Assembly: GCF_000328705.1 (NCBI RefSeq)
Contig: NC_019673.1
Coordinates: 9,187,501 to 9,251,500 of the forward strand
Direction: 5' to 3'
Length of the DNA stretch: 64,000 nt
DNA from: Saccharothrix espanaensis DSM 44229
GTDB lineage: Bacteria; Actinomycetota; Actinomycetes; Mycobacteriales; Pseudonocardiaceae
The notes under the pieces were generated by a model. The model was not told the DNA's origin. It made no database searches and worked only from the letters and a program-made list of their open reading frames with translations. Every line of letters begins with the position of its first letter. The first letter of the stretch is position 1. The translations under genes were made by a program, and so were the position numbers. Of this stretch, positions 1 through 9,384 are shown in pieces.

Positions 1-1646
1 GCGGTGGACCGGCGGGCCCGGTGCAGCTCGGTGTCGGCCAGGACGCGGACCACCTCCTCGATCGACCGGTCCGGCTGATCGCGGCCGAGGTCCACGATCG
101 CGCGGGTGGCGCGGAACAGCTGCCGCGCCAGGCCGCCGGAGAGCACGTGGGCCAGCGCCAGGTATTGCTCGGGCAGGCCCACGACGTACCGGCGGACCAG
201 CTTCTTGGCGTGGTCGAGGTCGAGGTGGCCGACCCGCACGACCTCGTCGAACGAGCCGTCGAACACGCTGAGCGGGCCGATGCCGGACCGGTAGGAACCG
301 AGCTGCGCCTCGGTGGACACCGAGACCAGGTAGTGGCAGCCGGGGACGTCGAAGACCGCCTTGAGTTCGGCCAGGAACCGCCGCGCGGGCTCGCCGGTGC
401 CGATCCGGTCCAGCTCGTCCACGGCGATGATCACCCGACCGGGTGTGCGGTCGGCGCGCTCGCCCAGCGCCGTCTGCTCGGCGACGGCCAGCGCCAGGAA
501 GTCGCGGAAGCGCGTGACCAGCTCGGGGTGGCGCAACACCCGGTCGGTCGACCGGACGTGGGCGAGCACCAGCAGGTTCTCCTTCGCGGCGGCCACCAGC
601 CGGGGCGGGGCGACCCGCCGGCGGAGCTTGGCCAGGCCGCGCGGCGGTTCGCCGGCGGGCAGGTGCGCGATGGCCGCCTCGCACGTCCGGGCGAACAGGT
701 CCACCAGGAACTCCCGAGGCAGGTAGTCGACCGGCGCGGCGACCAGGACGGCGAGGTCGGGCAGGCGGTCCGGCTCGCGGTAGTGGCCCGCGCAGACCGC
801 CCGCAGCAGGTCCGTCTTGCCCACGCCGCGCGCGCCGGTGACGGCGAAGGTGCCTCCGGTGCGCCGGTCGAGCAGCCCGGCCAGCTCGACGGCGGCCGGC
901 GTGGGGACGTGCGCGCGCACGTCGTCCAGCGCGGACGCGTCGCGCACCGTCAGCGAGGTCGAGCAGACCGCCTCGGTGGCCTCGTCGAGCCGGGCGCGGA
1001 GCACCGGCAGGACCCCGTCCCGGCGCAGCGCCCGCGCCCAGTCCCGGAAGGCGGCGGCCAGGTCGTCCCGCCGCTGCGAGCGCAGGCCGAGGGTGAGCCG
1101 GGCGAACGCCGCGAACACCGCGCCCACACCGATCAGGGTCAAGGGCACGACCGGTAATCGGGCCACCGTGTCCAGCCCCTCCAGCGCGACCGCCACCAGC
1201 GGGAACGGCACGAAGGCCGCCGCGACGCCCCGGGAGTGCCGGGTGACCGACGAGCCCGACACCTCGACCGCGAGGGCCACGACCAGCGCCAGCGCGCCGA
1301 GCACGGCCATCCCCGCGAGGCCCAGCGCCCGGTCGGCCGCCTTCACCACCAGCCCGGCGGCCAGCACCAGGTGCAGGCCGACGGCGACGGCCACCGCCAC
1401 CGCGAACCCGGCCCGCGCCCCGGACCCCGCCGGTCCCGGCGCGAGCAGCCGCCAGTAGCGGGCCTCCTCCTCGTGGGCGGCGGCGAACACCGGCAGCCGG
1501 GCCGCGCGCACCGCCTCCACCAGGTCGTGCCTGGACAGACCGGCCGCGGCGAAGGACTCGCGCAGCTCGCCGCGGGCCACCTCGTCGTCCACGAGCCCAT
1601 CCAGGAACTGCTCGCGGTCCTCGTCGTCACGCCCGCGCTCGGCCAT
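1..1646 (-). CDS. Membrane-anchored P-loop NTPase (AAA/KAP-like), 3' end outside the window
   Basis: The frame stays open to the left edge, so the C-terminus is missing. About 150 N-terminal residues include an acidic segment beginning MAERGRDDED. Hydrophobic stretches follow around residues 75-165, consistent with membrane anchoring. A Walker A motif, TGARGVGKTDLL, has its lysine near residue 277, and a Walker B-like VIIAVDELD lies near residue 410. The order of membrane segments followed by an AAA/STAND/KAP-type ATPase is seen in bacterial signalling and conflict proteins, but no specific family can be named from here. It is divergent from the glucosidase at 1715 with about 70 bases between them. 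The ATG at 1646 is the most upstream convincing start, although its ribosome site is weak. Confidence 0.8.
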   Translation of the reverse strand, partial: MAERGRDDEDREQFLDGLVDDEVARGELRESFAAAGLSRHDLVEAVRAARLPVFAAAHEEEARYWRLLAPGPAGSGARAGFAVAVAVAVGLHLVLAAGLVVKAADRALGLAGMAVLGALALVVALAVEVSGSSVTRHSRGVAAAFVPFPLVAVALEGLDTVARLPVVPLTLIGVGAVFAAFARLTLGLRSQRRDDLAAAFRDWARALRRDGVLPVLRARLDEATEAVCSTSLTVRDASALDDVRAHVPTPAAVELAGLLDRRTGGTFAVTGARGVGKTDLLRAVCAGHYREPDRLPDLAVLVAAPVDYLPREFLVDLFARTCEAAIAHLPAGEPPRGLAKLRRRVAPPRLVAAAKENLLVLAHVRSTDRVLRHPELVTRFRDFLALAVAEQTALGERADRTPGRVIIAVDELDRIGTGEPARRFLAELKAVFDVPGCHYLVSVSTEAQLGSYRSGIGPLSVFDGSFDEVVRVGHLDLDHAKKLVRRYVVGLPEQYLALAHVLSGGLARQLFRATRAIVDLGRDQPDRSIEEVVRVLADTELHRARRST

Positions 1647-1714
1647 GCCCCGATGGTGCCCGAACCCACCCGTCCGGTGGGTCGGCGAGCGTCGGCGACC
1701 AGACCTCTGGATCG

Positions 1715-4399
1715 ATGCCGCACACTGGTCCGGTGGACGAGCAACGGGAGCGGGCGAGGCTGGCGGCGTCGGACGCGCCCACCTCGCCGTGGCGGCTGTG
1801 GGGCCCCTACCTGGCCGGGCGGCAGTGGGGCACGGTCCGGGAGGACTACTCGGCGGGCGGCGACGCGTGGACGTCGTTCCCGTTCGAGCACGCGCGCTCG
1901 CGCGCCTACCGCTGGGGTGAGGACGGCATCGCGGGCATCTGCGACGTGCACGGCTTCCTCAACTTCGGGCTGGCGCTGTGGAACGGCCGGGACCCGATCC
2001 TCAAGGAGCGCTACTTCGGGCTGACCAACGTCGAGGGCAACCACGGCGAGGACGTCAAAGAGCACTGGTGGGTCACCGACGGCACGCCCACGCACTCGTG
2101 GATGCAGGTCGTCTACCGCTACCCGCAGGCCGAGTTCCCGTACCGGGAGCTGCGCGAGATGGCGTCGAACGCGGGCCGCCAGGAGCGCGAGCCCGAGCTG
2201 GCCGACACCGGCGTGCTGGACGAGAACCGGTTCTTCGACGTGCTGGTCACCTACGCCAAGGCGGCGCCGACGGACATCTGCGTCGAGATCACCGCGACCA
2301 ACCACGGGCCGGACCCCGCGCCGCTGCACCTGCTGCCGCAGCTGTGGTTCCGCAACACGTGGGCGTGGGGTCGCGACGACCGGCGGCCGGCCCTGGTGGC
2401 CTCGACCCGGGACGGGTGGCGGCGGGTCGGCGCCGAGCACGGCGCGCTGGGCCGCTACACCCTGCACGTCGAGGGCACGCCGACGCTGCTGGTCACCGAC
2501 AACGAGACCAACGAGGTCGAGCTGTTCGACGCGGCCGACAACCCGGCCCAGCGCACCAAGGACGGCATCGACCGGTACGTGGTGCGCGGCGACTCCAAGG
2601 CGTGCCTGGTGACCGGGCCGGACGACGACACCGAGACCGGCACGAAGGCCGCCGCCTGGTACTCGTTCGACCCGGTCGAGCCCGGCGAGTCGGTGACCGT
2701 CCGGCTGCGCCTGGTCGCGGGCGACGGCCACCTCGACGCGTTCGGCCCGTCGTTCCAGTCCACTCTGGACGCCCGCCGGGCGGACGCCGACGGGTTCCAC
2801 CGCACGGACCTGGACCCGTTGCGCGCCAAGGTGGTCCGCCGCGCGCTGGCCGGGCTGATGTGGACCAAGCAGCACTACCGGTTCCGCACCCGGGAGTGGC
2901 TGGACGGCGACCCGGCGCAGCCCGCCGCACCGCGGTCGCGGCAGTCCCCGCACGCCCGCAACGCGCACTGGCGGCACGTCGACGTGGCGGACGTGATCTC
3001 CATGCCGGACGAGTGGGAGTACCCCTGGTTCGCGGCGTGGGACCTGGCGTTCCACACCGTGCCGCTGGCCCGGGTCGACCCGGCGTTCGCCAAGGAGCAG
3101 CTGCTCCTGCTGTGCCGCGAGTGGCTGATGCACCCCAACGGCCAGCTGCCCGCGTACGAGTGGGAGTTCGGCGACGTGAACCCACCGGTGCACGCCTGGG
3201 CGGCGCTCCAGGTGTTCGCGATCGACCCGGACCGGAAGTTCCTGGCCAAGGTCTTCCACAAGCTGCTGCTGAACTTCTCCTGGTGGGTGAACCGGAAGGA
3301 CGCGGACGGCAGCCACCTGTTCGAGGGCGGGTTCCTCGGCATGGACAACATCGGGCCGGTCAACCGGTCCGAGCCGATGCTCGGCCAGTGGCGGCTGGAG
3401 CAGTCCGACGCGACCTCGTGGATGGCCGCCTACAGCCTGCACCTGATGCGGATGGCGCTGGAACTGGCGCGGCACGACGACTCGTACGAGGACGTGGCCA
3501 CCAAGTTCGTGGAGCACTTCCTGAGCATCGCCGAGGCGTCCACCCGGTTCGGCTCCGGCGGGCGCGGGATCTGGGACGAGGAGGACGGCTTCTGCTACGA
3601 CGTGGCGTCGCGCCGGCTGCCCGACGGCGCGGTGGAGTCCAAGCCGCTGCGGGTGCGGTCGATGGTCGGCCTGATCCCGGTGCTGGCGTGCGCGGTGCTG
3701 GAGCCCTGGGTGTTCGCCGAGCTGCCGGGGTTCGCGCGCCGGCTGGAGCACCTGCTGGCCCGCCGGCCCGAGCTGGGCAGCTTCCTGACCAGCCGGGACG
3801 GCCGGGTGCTGCTGTCGCTGCTGGACGAGGACAAGCTGCGCCGGGTCCTCGGCCGGATGCTCGACGAGGGCGAGTTCCTCTCGCCGCACGGCATCCGCAG
3901 CCTGTCCGCCGCGCACCGGGAGGGCCTGGAGGTGCAGGTCGCGGACCAGGAGCACCGGATGGGCTACGAACCGGGCGAGTCCCGCACGCCGATGTTCGGC
4001 GGCAACTCGAACTGGCGCGGCCCGGTCTGGTTCCCGACCAACGCCCTGCTGGTCGAGGCCCTGCGCACGGTCGAGTCGTTCCACGGCGGCTTGTTCCACG
4101 TGGAACTTCCCACCCGCTCGCAGCGGTACGTGACGGCGGGCCAGGCGGCGGACGAGCTGGTCCGCCGGCTGGTGTCGCTGTTCCTGCCCGACCACGACGG
4201 CCGCCGCCCGGCCGACGGCAAGCGGGTGGAGTCGACGGATTCGGCGCTGTGGCGCGACCACGTCACCTTCAGCGAGTACTTCGACGGCGACACCGGCGAG
4301 GGCCTGGGCGCCACGCACCAGACCGGGTGGACGGCCCTGGTCGCCGACCTGCTGACGGATCGTCGCCAAACGGGCACCATCGGTGCATCTATTGTGTGA
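1715..4399 (+). CDS. GH63-like (MGH1-like) glucosidase, 894 aa
   Basis: Long cytoplasmic-looking protein with no signal peptide. It matches the bacterial MGH1-like/GH63 family related to mannosyl-oligosaccharide glucosidase. Recognisable blocks are the N-terminal [19 protein letters not shown], the central [20 protein letters not shown] and [14 protein letters not shown], and the C-terminal [20 protein letters not shown], which belong to the (alpha/alpha)6 catalytic barrel. Length fits the family (about 870-900 aa). The likely role is hydrolysis of alpha-glucosidic links in small glucans or glycosides; the substrate cannot be read from sequence. The ATG at 1715 and a GTG at 1733 are both possible starts and differ by six residues. 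It appears monocistronic. Confidence 0.9.
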   Translation: MPHTGPVDEQRERARLAASDAPTSPWRLWGPYLAGRQWGTVREDYSAGGDAWTSFPFEHARSRAYRWGEDGIAGICDVHGFLNFGLALWNGRDPILKERYFGLTNVEGNHGEDVKEHWWVTDGTPTHSWMQVVYRYPQAEFPYRELREMASNAGRQEREPELADTGVLDENRFFDVLVTYAKAAPTDICVEITATNHGPDPAPLHLLPQLWFRNTWAWGRDDRRPALVASTRDGWRRVGAEHGALGRYTLHVEGTPTLLVTDNETNEVELFDAADNPAQRTKDGIDRYVVRGDSKACLVTGPDDDTETGTKAAAWYSFDPVEPGESVTVRLRLVAGDGHLDAFGPSFQSTLDARRADADGFHRTDLDPLRAKVVRRALAGLMWTKQHYRFRTREWLDGDPAQPAAPRSRQSPHARNAHWRHVDVADVISMPDEWEYPWFAAWDLAFHTVPLARVDPAFAKEQLLLLCREWLMHPNGQLPAYEWEFGDVNPPVHAWAALQVFAIDPDRKFLAKVFHKLLLNFSWWVNRKDADGSHLFEGGFLGMDNIGPVNRSEPMLGQWRLEQSDATSWMAAYSLHLMRMALELARHDDSYEDVATKFVEHFLSIAEASTRFGSGGRGIWDEEDGFCYDVASRRLPDGAVESKPLRVRSMVGLIPVLACAVLEPWVFAELPGFARRLEHLLARRPELGSFLTSRDGRVLLSLLDEDKLRRVLGRMLDEGEFLSPHGIRSLSAAHREGLEVQVADQEHRMGYEPGESRTPMFGGNSNWRGPVWFPTNALLVEALRTVESFHGGLFHVELPTRSQRYVTAGQAADELVRRLVSLFLPDHDGRRPADGKRVESTDSALWRDHVTFSEYFDGDTGEGLGATHQTGWTALVADLLTDRRQTGTIGASIV

Positions 4400-4436
4400 T
4401 TTGAGCCAACCGCCTGAACATATTGCGGCCTGGTAG

Positions 4437-4482
4437 CCCGTGTGACGCAAGATTCGTGCGTCACTTCGGGCTGTAACACGGG
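4437..4482. promoter_or_regulatory. Nested inverted repeat between glucosidase and amino acid importer
   Basis: An inner perfect repeat, TGACGCA-N7-TGCGTCA (4443-4449 and 4457-4463), sits inside weaker outer arms, CCCGTGT (4437-4443) and ACACGGG (4476-4482). It lies 38 bases after the glucosidase stop and about 75 bases before the GTG of the binding protein. It could be a terminator for the first gene or an operator for the importer operon. There is no T-tract, so an operator is at least as likely. No regulator can be named. Confidence 0.4.
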
Positions 4483-4555
4483 CGTGCTGTGCACCAAGTC
4501 ACCCAAGTGGCAGTATGCCGAACACTCGACCGACACAGTTACGAGGAGTGACGCC

Positions 4556-5371
4556 GTGGCCCGTCGTACCAGGCACGCTGTGCTCGCCATGCTGCCCGTC
4601 CTAGCGCTCGCCGCGACGGCGTGCGCGACCAAGGTCGACACCGGCACCCCTCAGGACAGCGGGTCGGGAATCACCCTGGTCAAGAGCGGCAAGCTGGTGA
4701 CCTGCACGCACCTGTCCTACAAGCCGTTCCAGTACACCGACGGCGACAAGACGGTCGGCTTCGACGTGGACCTGGTCGACTTGGTGGCCAAGGAGCTCAA
4801 GGTCGACCAGGAGATCTTCGACACGCCGTTCGAGAACATCACCTCGGGCACGGTCTTCACGACCAACGAGTGCGACCTCGCCGCCGCCGGCATGACCATC
4901 AACGACGAGCGGAAGGCGGCGATCGACTTCTCCGAGCCGTACTTCGACGCCTCGCAGGCGCTGCTGGTCAAGAAGGACTCCGGGCTCAAGGACCTGCCCG
5001 ACCTCAAGGGCAAGCGGCTCGGCGTCCAGCAGGGCACGACCGGTGAGGCGTACGCCAACGCCAACTCCGCGACCCACGGCTACACCGTCGTGCAGTTCGA
5101 GGACCTGCCGCTGATGGAGACCGCCGTGCGGACCGGCGCGGTGGACGCGGCGATCAACGACAACGGCGTGCTCTACGACTACGTCAAGGAGTACCCGGAC
5201 ACCTCGGTGACCAAGGAGTTCGCCACCGGCGAGTCCTACGGCATCGGGATGAAGAAGGGCAACACCGCCCTGAAGACCAAGGTCGACGAAGTCCTGAAGA
5301 AGGCCAAGGACAACGGCGACTACGACCGGATCTACGAGAAGTGGTTCGGCAAGAAGCCGGAGAAGAAGTGA
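4556..5371 (+). CDS. Amino acid ABC transporter substrate-binding lipoprotein, 271 aa
   Basis: Extracytoplasmic solute-binding protein of the polar amino acid (glutamate/glutamine-like) family 3. The signal peptide ends in a lipobox LAATAC with the lipidated cysteine at residue 23. Two-lobe family motifs follow: GFDVDLVDLVAKEL, the phrase AAAGMTINDERKAAIDFSEPYFDA, and LKGKRLGVQQGTTGE. The GTG at 4556 is chosen over upstream starts because GAGGAGTG lies just before it and the signal peptide begins there with MARRTR. It is the first gene of a three-gene importer operon with the permease (5460) and ATPase (6277). Which amino acid is bound is not determined. Confidence 0.93.
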   Translation: MARRTRHAVLAMLPVLALAATACATKVDTGTPQDSGSGITLVKSGKLVTCTHLSYKPFQYTDGDKTVGFDVDLVDLVAKELKVDQEIFDTPFENITSGTVFTTNECDLAAAGMTINDERKAAIDFSEPYFDASQALLVKKDSGLKDLPDLKGKRLGVQQGTTGEAYANANSATHGYTVVQFEDLPLMETAVRTGAVDAAINDNGVLYDYVKEYPDTSVTKEFATGESYGIGMKKGNTALKTKVDEVLKKAKDNGDYDRIYEKWFGKKPEKK

Positions 5372-5459
5372 CCGGTTGACCGCGGGGCCGGTGTCCACCC
5401 GACACCGGCCCCGCCCCCTGTCCGAACCGGCCCGAACCCTCCCGCGAGAGGCCCTGAAC

Positions 5460-6272
5460 ATGGCCATGTCCAAACGGCGACGGGCGATCGTCTTCCGCCG
5501 TGCGCAGTACGCGTTGCTGATCGTGCTCGTCCTGCTGATCGCGTTCCTCGCGGACTGGGGCGAGATCAAGCAGGCCTTCTTCGACGTGGACACCGCGAAG
5601 AAGATGTTCCCGCAGGTCATCACGACCGCGCTGGTCAACACGATCGTCTACAGCGCCTTCGGGTTCGCCATCGGCCTGGGGCTGGGCCTGCTGCTGGCGC
5701 TGATGAAGCTCTCGCCGGTCGCGCCGTGGCGCTGGATCGCCACCATCTACATCGAGTTCTTCCGCGGCGTGCCGGCCCTGCTGGTGTTCGTCGCGCTCAG
5801 CGTGGCCGTGCCGCTGGCGTTCGGCCTGAAGTTCGAGATCAACTCGACGGCCGGCCTCGCGCTCGGCATCGTCGGCAGCGCCTACATCGGCGAGACGATC
5901 CGGGCGGGCATCCAGGCCGTGCCGAAGGGCCAGATCGAGGCCGCCCGGTCGCTGGGCATGTCGCACGGGCGCACGCTGGTCACCGTGGTCATCCCGCAGG
6001 CGTTCCGGATCATCCTGCCGCCGCTGACCAACGAGCTGATCATGCTGATCAAGGACTCGTCGCTGATCTCGGTGGTCGGCCTGACCGCCGCGGAGTACGA
6101 GCTGACCAAGCTCGGCCGGGAGACGCTGAGCCGGTCGCCGTCGCTGACCCCGCTGCTCATCGCGGGCCTGTGCTACCTGATCATCACGTTGCCGCTGGGC
6201 CACCTCTCGCGGTACCTGGAGCGGCAGACCGGCGGCAAGAAGCTGCGCACGCCGGAATCGACGGGGGTGTAG
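5460..6272 (+). CDS. Amino acid ABC transporter permease, 270 aa
   Basis: Inner-membrane permease of the HisM/GlnP family. A first transmembrane helix spans roughly residues 17-35, followed by the conserved core with the EAA loop [14 protein letters not shown] that contacts the ATPase, and then [17 protein letters not shown]. The ATG at 5460 is preferred (GAGAGG upstream, MAMSKRRR start). An in-frame upstream start would add 28 unusual residues. A single permease suggests a homodimeric channel, since no second permease gene is nearby. It is co-transcribed with the binding protein and the ATPase, which starts 4 bases after its stop. Confidence 0.93.
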   Translation: MAMSKRRRAIVFRRAQYALLIVLVLLIAFLADWGEIKQAFFDVDTAKKMFPQVITTALVNTIVYSAFGFAIGLGLGLLLALMKLSPVAPWRWIATIYIEFFRGVPALLVFVALSVAVPLAFGLKFEINSTAGLALGIVGSAYIGETIRAGIQAVPKGQIEAARSLGMSHGRTLVTVVIPQAFRIILPPLTNELIMLIKDSSLISVVGLTAAEYELTKLGRETLSRSPSLTPLLIAGLCYLIITLPLGHLSRYLERQTGGKKLRTPESTGV

Positions 6273-6276
6273 GGCG

Positions 6277-7065
6277 ATGTCCGAACAAGTCGTGGGCTCG
6301 GCCGAGCCGGACCTGGCCGTCGAGATCACCGGGCTGAAGAAGTCGTTCGGGCCGCTGGAGGTGCTCAAGGACATCGACCTGTCGGTCCGCCGGGGTGATG
6401 TCGTGTGCATCATCGGGCCGTCCGGCTCGGGCAAGTCGACGCTGCTGCGGTGCGTGAACCTGCTGGAGGAGCCGACCGCGGGCCGGATCGTGGTCAACGG
6501 CCAGGAGCTGACCGACCCGGACGTCGACATCGACGCCGCGCGGACCCGGATCGGCATGGTGTTCCAGGGGTTCAACCTGTTCGCGCACCTCAGCGTGCTC
6601 AACAACCTGACCGTGGCGCAGCGCAAGGTGCTGGGGCGCTCGCCGGAGGAGGCGCAGCGGACCGCGCTGCGCAACCTCGAGCGGGTCGGGCTGTCGGACA
6701 AGGTCAACGCCATGCCGGCGCAGCTCTCCGGCGGGCAGCAGCAGCGGGCGGCGATCGCGCGGGCGCTGTCGATGGACCCGTCGGTGATGCTGTTCGACGA
6801 GCCGACCTCGGCGCTGGACCCGGAGCTGGTGGGCGACGTGCTGGGCGTGATGCGCCAGCTCGCCGACGAGGGCATGACCATGCTGGTCGTCACGCACGAG
6901 ATGCAGTTCGCCCGCGAGGTCGCCGATCGGGTGCTCTTCATGGACGGCGGCTACGTGGTGGAGGAGGGGCCGGCGGCGCAGGTCATCGGCGACCCGCAGC
7001 ACGAGCGCACCCAGTCGTTCCTGGCCCGGGTGCTGGACCCGACCCACCAGGGGCCGGGCGACTGA
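6277..7065 (+). CDS. Amino acid ABC transporter ATP-binding protein, 262 aa
   Basis: GlnQ-type ATPase that powers the importer formed with the two preceding genes. Walker A is GPSGSGKST, the Q-loop region [15 protein letters not shown], the ABC signature LSGGQQQR and Walker [14 protein letters not shown], with the switch histidine in VVTHEMQFA. All catalytic elements are intact. About 20 residues precede the usual GlnQ start ([14 protein letters not shown]). The ATG at 6277 follows the permease stop by 4 bases, indicating translational coupling. Confidence 0.95.
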   Translation: MSEQVVGSAEPDLAVEITGLKKSFGPLEVLKDIDLSVRRGDVVCIIGPSGSGKSTLLRCVNLLEEPTAGRIVVNGQELTDPDVDIDAARTRIGMVFQGFNLFAHLSVLNNLTVAQRKVLGRSPEEAQRTALRNLERVGLSDKVNAMPAQLSGGQQQRAAIARALSMDPSVMLFDEPTSALDPELVGDVLGVMRQLADEGMTMLVVTHEMQFAREVADRVLFMDGGYVVEEGPAAQVIGDPQHERTQSFLARVLDPTHQGPGD

Positions 7066-7166
7066 CCGCCGCGCCGGCCGGCCGGTGGGAAGTTCCCGGC
7101 GGGCATCCGGCCCATTTGGGCTGATCTGCTTGCGGGCGCGACCGCCGAACCCGCATTGTCGATCAC

Positions 7167-9311
7167 ATGACCGAGACGGGGGCGCGCGGGCTGGACGTGT
7201 TCGACCCCAGCCCGCCGCGCACCCTGCGGATGCCGGCCGCGGACGTGCTGCGCGGGCTGGGCGAGGAGAACGGGGGGCGGCGGCTGCCCCGGCGCAAGCC
7301 GAACGTGCCGCCGGTCATCCGGGTGGTCGACCGGTACCTGACCGGGCCGCTGGACCTGCGCGGCGTGGAGCTGAGCTACCTGCTGGAGTTCGTCCGCTGC
7401 CGGTTCGAGGAGCCGCCGGACCTGCGGCAGGGTCGGCTCGCCGGGGTCGAGTTCGCCGACTGCTGGCTGCCCGGCCTGCGCGCCCGCAACCTGAGCAGCG
7501 CCAACGAGGTGTCGCTGGCGGGCAGCACGGTCGAGGGCCTGGTGGACCTGACCGACGCCGACATCGCCGCGTCGGTCTCGCTGCGCGGCAGCTCGCTGCG
7601 GGTGCCGGGCGGCGTGGCGGTGCAGGCCGACCGGGTGAAGCTGGCCGGCGCGCTGCTCGCGCAACGGGTGGTGGTGGCGGGCGAGCTGCGGATGGCCAGC
7701 GCCCAGATCGGCGGCTACTGCAACTTCGCGGGCGCCGTGCTGACCAACCCGCACGCCTACGCGGTGCGCGCCACCAACGCCCACGTCGGCGGCAGCCTGC
7801 TGCTGAACAACACCACGATCCGCGGCACGGTCCTGCTGGCCAGCGCCCGGGTCGACTCGGAGCTGACCCTGCGCGGCGCGACCGTGGCCGACGGGCGGGA
7901 CGAGGACGAGGCCGCGCTGGACCCGCACGCCGACCCGACGTCGACCGTCGTGCTGGACCGGATCACCGTCGACGGCGACGTGCACCTGGACCGGGGCTTC
8001 ACCGGCGCGGGCACGGTCCGGATGGTCAACGCCGCGCTCGGCGGCACGCTGTCGCTGTCCGGCGGCCGGTTCGACGCGCTGAGCCCGCCGGAGGGCACCG
8101 ACCCGACCGGCCACGGCCGGGCGCTGCACCTCGACGGCGCGCGGATCGGCGGTGACGTGATCGCCCGGCAGGCGCACGTGCGCGGCCAGGTCCGGATGGT
8201 CGACGTGCAGGTGAAGGGCAGCCTCACCCTGGACGGGTCCACGGTGGACAACCCCCGGGCGGACGCCCTGCTGGGCAACCGGTCGCACATCGGCAGCAAC
8301 CTCACCCTGCGCGAGGTCGAGGTGGCGGGCGGGCTGGAGCTGCGCGGCGTGCAGATCGGCGCGAACCTCGACCTGCGCGGCAGCCGCATCACCGCGCCCG
8401 GCCGCTACCGGCACATGGCCGCGGGCAAGCCGTCGCTCGACGTCGGCGGCGCGGTGATCGGCCGCGACCTGATCTGCGCGCGCGGCGCGAAGGAGTTCGT
8501 GGCGCACGGCGGCGTGCGGGCCCGGCGGGCGCAGATCGGCCGGATGGCGAACTTCGCGGGCGCGGTGCTCGGCGACAAGCTCGACAGCCACGCGCTGAAC
8601 CTGCTCGGCATGCAGGTGCAGGAACTCGTGCTGACCCCGATCAGCCCGCCGCGCGGCGACGTCACGCTGCGCCAGGTGCGCTGCACGTCGTTGGACGACA
8701 ACGAGACCTTCTGGTCGGCCACCGGGTGGATCGACCTGGAGGAGTTCCGCTACGACTCGCTGCGCAACCCGATCGACCTGCGCGACGACCCGGAGGTCGA
8801 GCGCCGGCTGCGCTGGCTGCGGCAGTCCATGCGGCGCACGTACCGGCCCGGCCCGTACGACCAGTTCGCCGAGATGCTGCGGGCGAGCGGCAACGACGAG
8901 CACGCGGCGACCGTGCAGGTGGAGAAGCAGCGGTTGCGCTACCGGGCGGTGGCCGAGGGCAGGCGGTGGCTGGGCCCGCTGGTGCTGCTGTGGAGCTGGT
9001 TGCAGCGGTCGATGGTGGGCTACGGGTACCGGCCGGCGCGCGCGTTGGCGTGGCTCGTGGTGTCCTGGGTGCTGGGCAGCATCTGGTTCTCCTTCGGCAC
9101 ACCGCTGGAGGTCATCAACTCCGACGACCGGATGCACTTCGACGCGTGGCTGTACACGATCGACCTGGTGGTGCCGATCGTCGACCTGGGCAACAAGAAC
9201 CGGTGGCAGACCCAGGGCCTGTCGCAGTGGATAGCGGCCGGGCTGATCGTCACCGGGTGGGTGCTGGCCACGACGGTCGCGGCGGGTCTCACGCGGATGC
9301 TCAAGCGCTGA
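7167..9311 (+). CDS. Large repeat-rich (beta-helix-like) protein with C-terminal membrane segments, 714 aa
   Basis: Residues about 50-480 consist of loosely repeated units of about 20 residues with alternating hydrophobic positions, such as LAGALLAQRVVVAGELRM, VGGSLLLNNTTIRGTVLLA and VKGSLTLDGSTVDNP. The pattern resembles pentapeptide-repeat or bactofilin-like beta-helices. A charged linker (residues 530-590) follows, then two or three hydrophobic helices near residues 625-645 and 690-710, ending MLKR. Similar actinobacterial proteins are sometimes labelled membrane-associated oxidoreductase, but I see no oxidoreductase motif and do not support that name. A role in envelope organisation or sensing is only a guess. 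It is preceded by a 101-base gap after the importer and followed by the GH38-like gene. Confidence 0.8.
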   Translation: MTETGARGLDVFDPSPPRTLRMPAADVLRGLGEENGGRRLPRRKPNVPPVIRVVDRYLTGPLDLRGVELSYLLEFVRCRFEEPPDLRQGRLAGVEFADCWLPGLRARNLSSANEVSLAGSTVEGLVDLTDADIAASVSLRGSSLRVPGGVAVQADRVKLAGALLAQRVVVAGELRMASAQIGGYCNFAGAVLTNPHAYAVRATNAHVGGSLLLNNTTIRGTVLLASARVDSELTLRGATVADGRDEDEAALDPHADPTSTVVLDRITVDGDVHLDRGFTGAGTVRMVNAALGGTLSLSGGRFDALSPPEGTDPTGHGRALHLDGARIGGDVIARQAHVRGQVRMVDVQVKGSLTLDGSTVDNPRADALLGNRSHIGSNLTLREVEVAGGLELRGVQIGANLDLRGSRITAPGRYRHMAAGKPSLDVGGAVIGRDLICARGAKEFVAHGGVRARRAQIGRMANFAGAVLGDKLDSHALNLLGMQVQELVLTPISPPRGDVTLRQVRCTSLDDNETFWSATGWIDLEEFRYDSLRNPIDLRDDPEVERRLRWLRQSMRRTYRPGPYDQFAEMLRASGNDEHAATVQVEKQRLRYRAVAEGRRWLGPLVLLWSWLQRSMVGYGYRPARALAWLVVSWVLGSIWFSFGTPLEVINSDDRMHFDAWLYTIDLVVPIVDLGNKNRWQTQGLSQWIAAGLIVTGWVLATTVAAGLTRMLKR

Positions 9312-9384
9312 CCGCCGGATTGCGGGCGTGCGGTGCCGGTTCGGGGGGTTCCACATCGGACGACCGGGTGCTGAGGTCGAGGAC

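Noticed and set aside
1343-4450. 1035-codon open frame on the minus strand opposite the glucosidase
   Set aside because: It is a GC-skew shadow: its translation is Arg/Pro/Val-rich low-complexity, while the plus-strand frame shows a full GH63-like protein. The true minus-strand gene here starts at 1646 in another frame.
5184-6941. 585-codon frame opposite the amino acid ABC permease and ATPase
   Set aside because: Ser/Arg-rich without domains; the plus-strand genes have complete ABC motifs.
7066-7166. GC-rich inverted sequence after the amino acid importer as terminator
   Set aside because: The stem around GGGAAgTTCCC is short and its outer part mismatches; not convincing.
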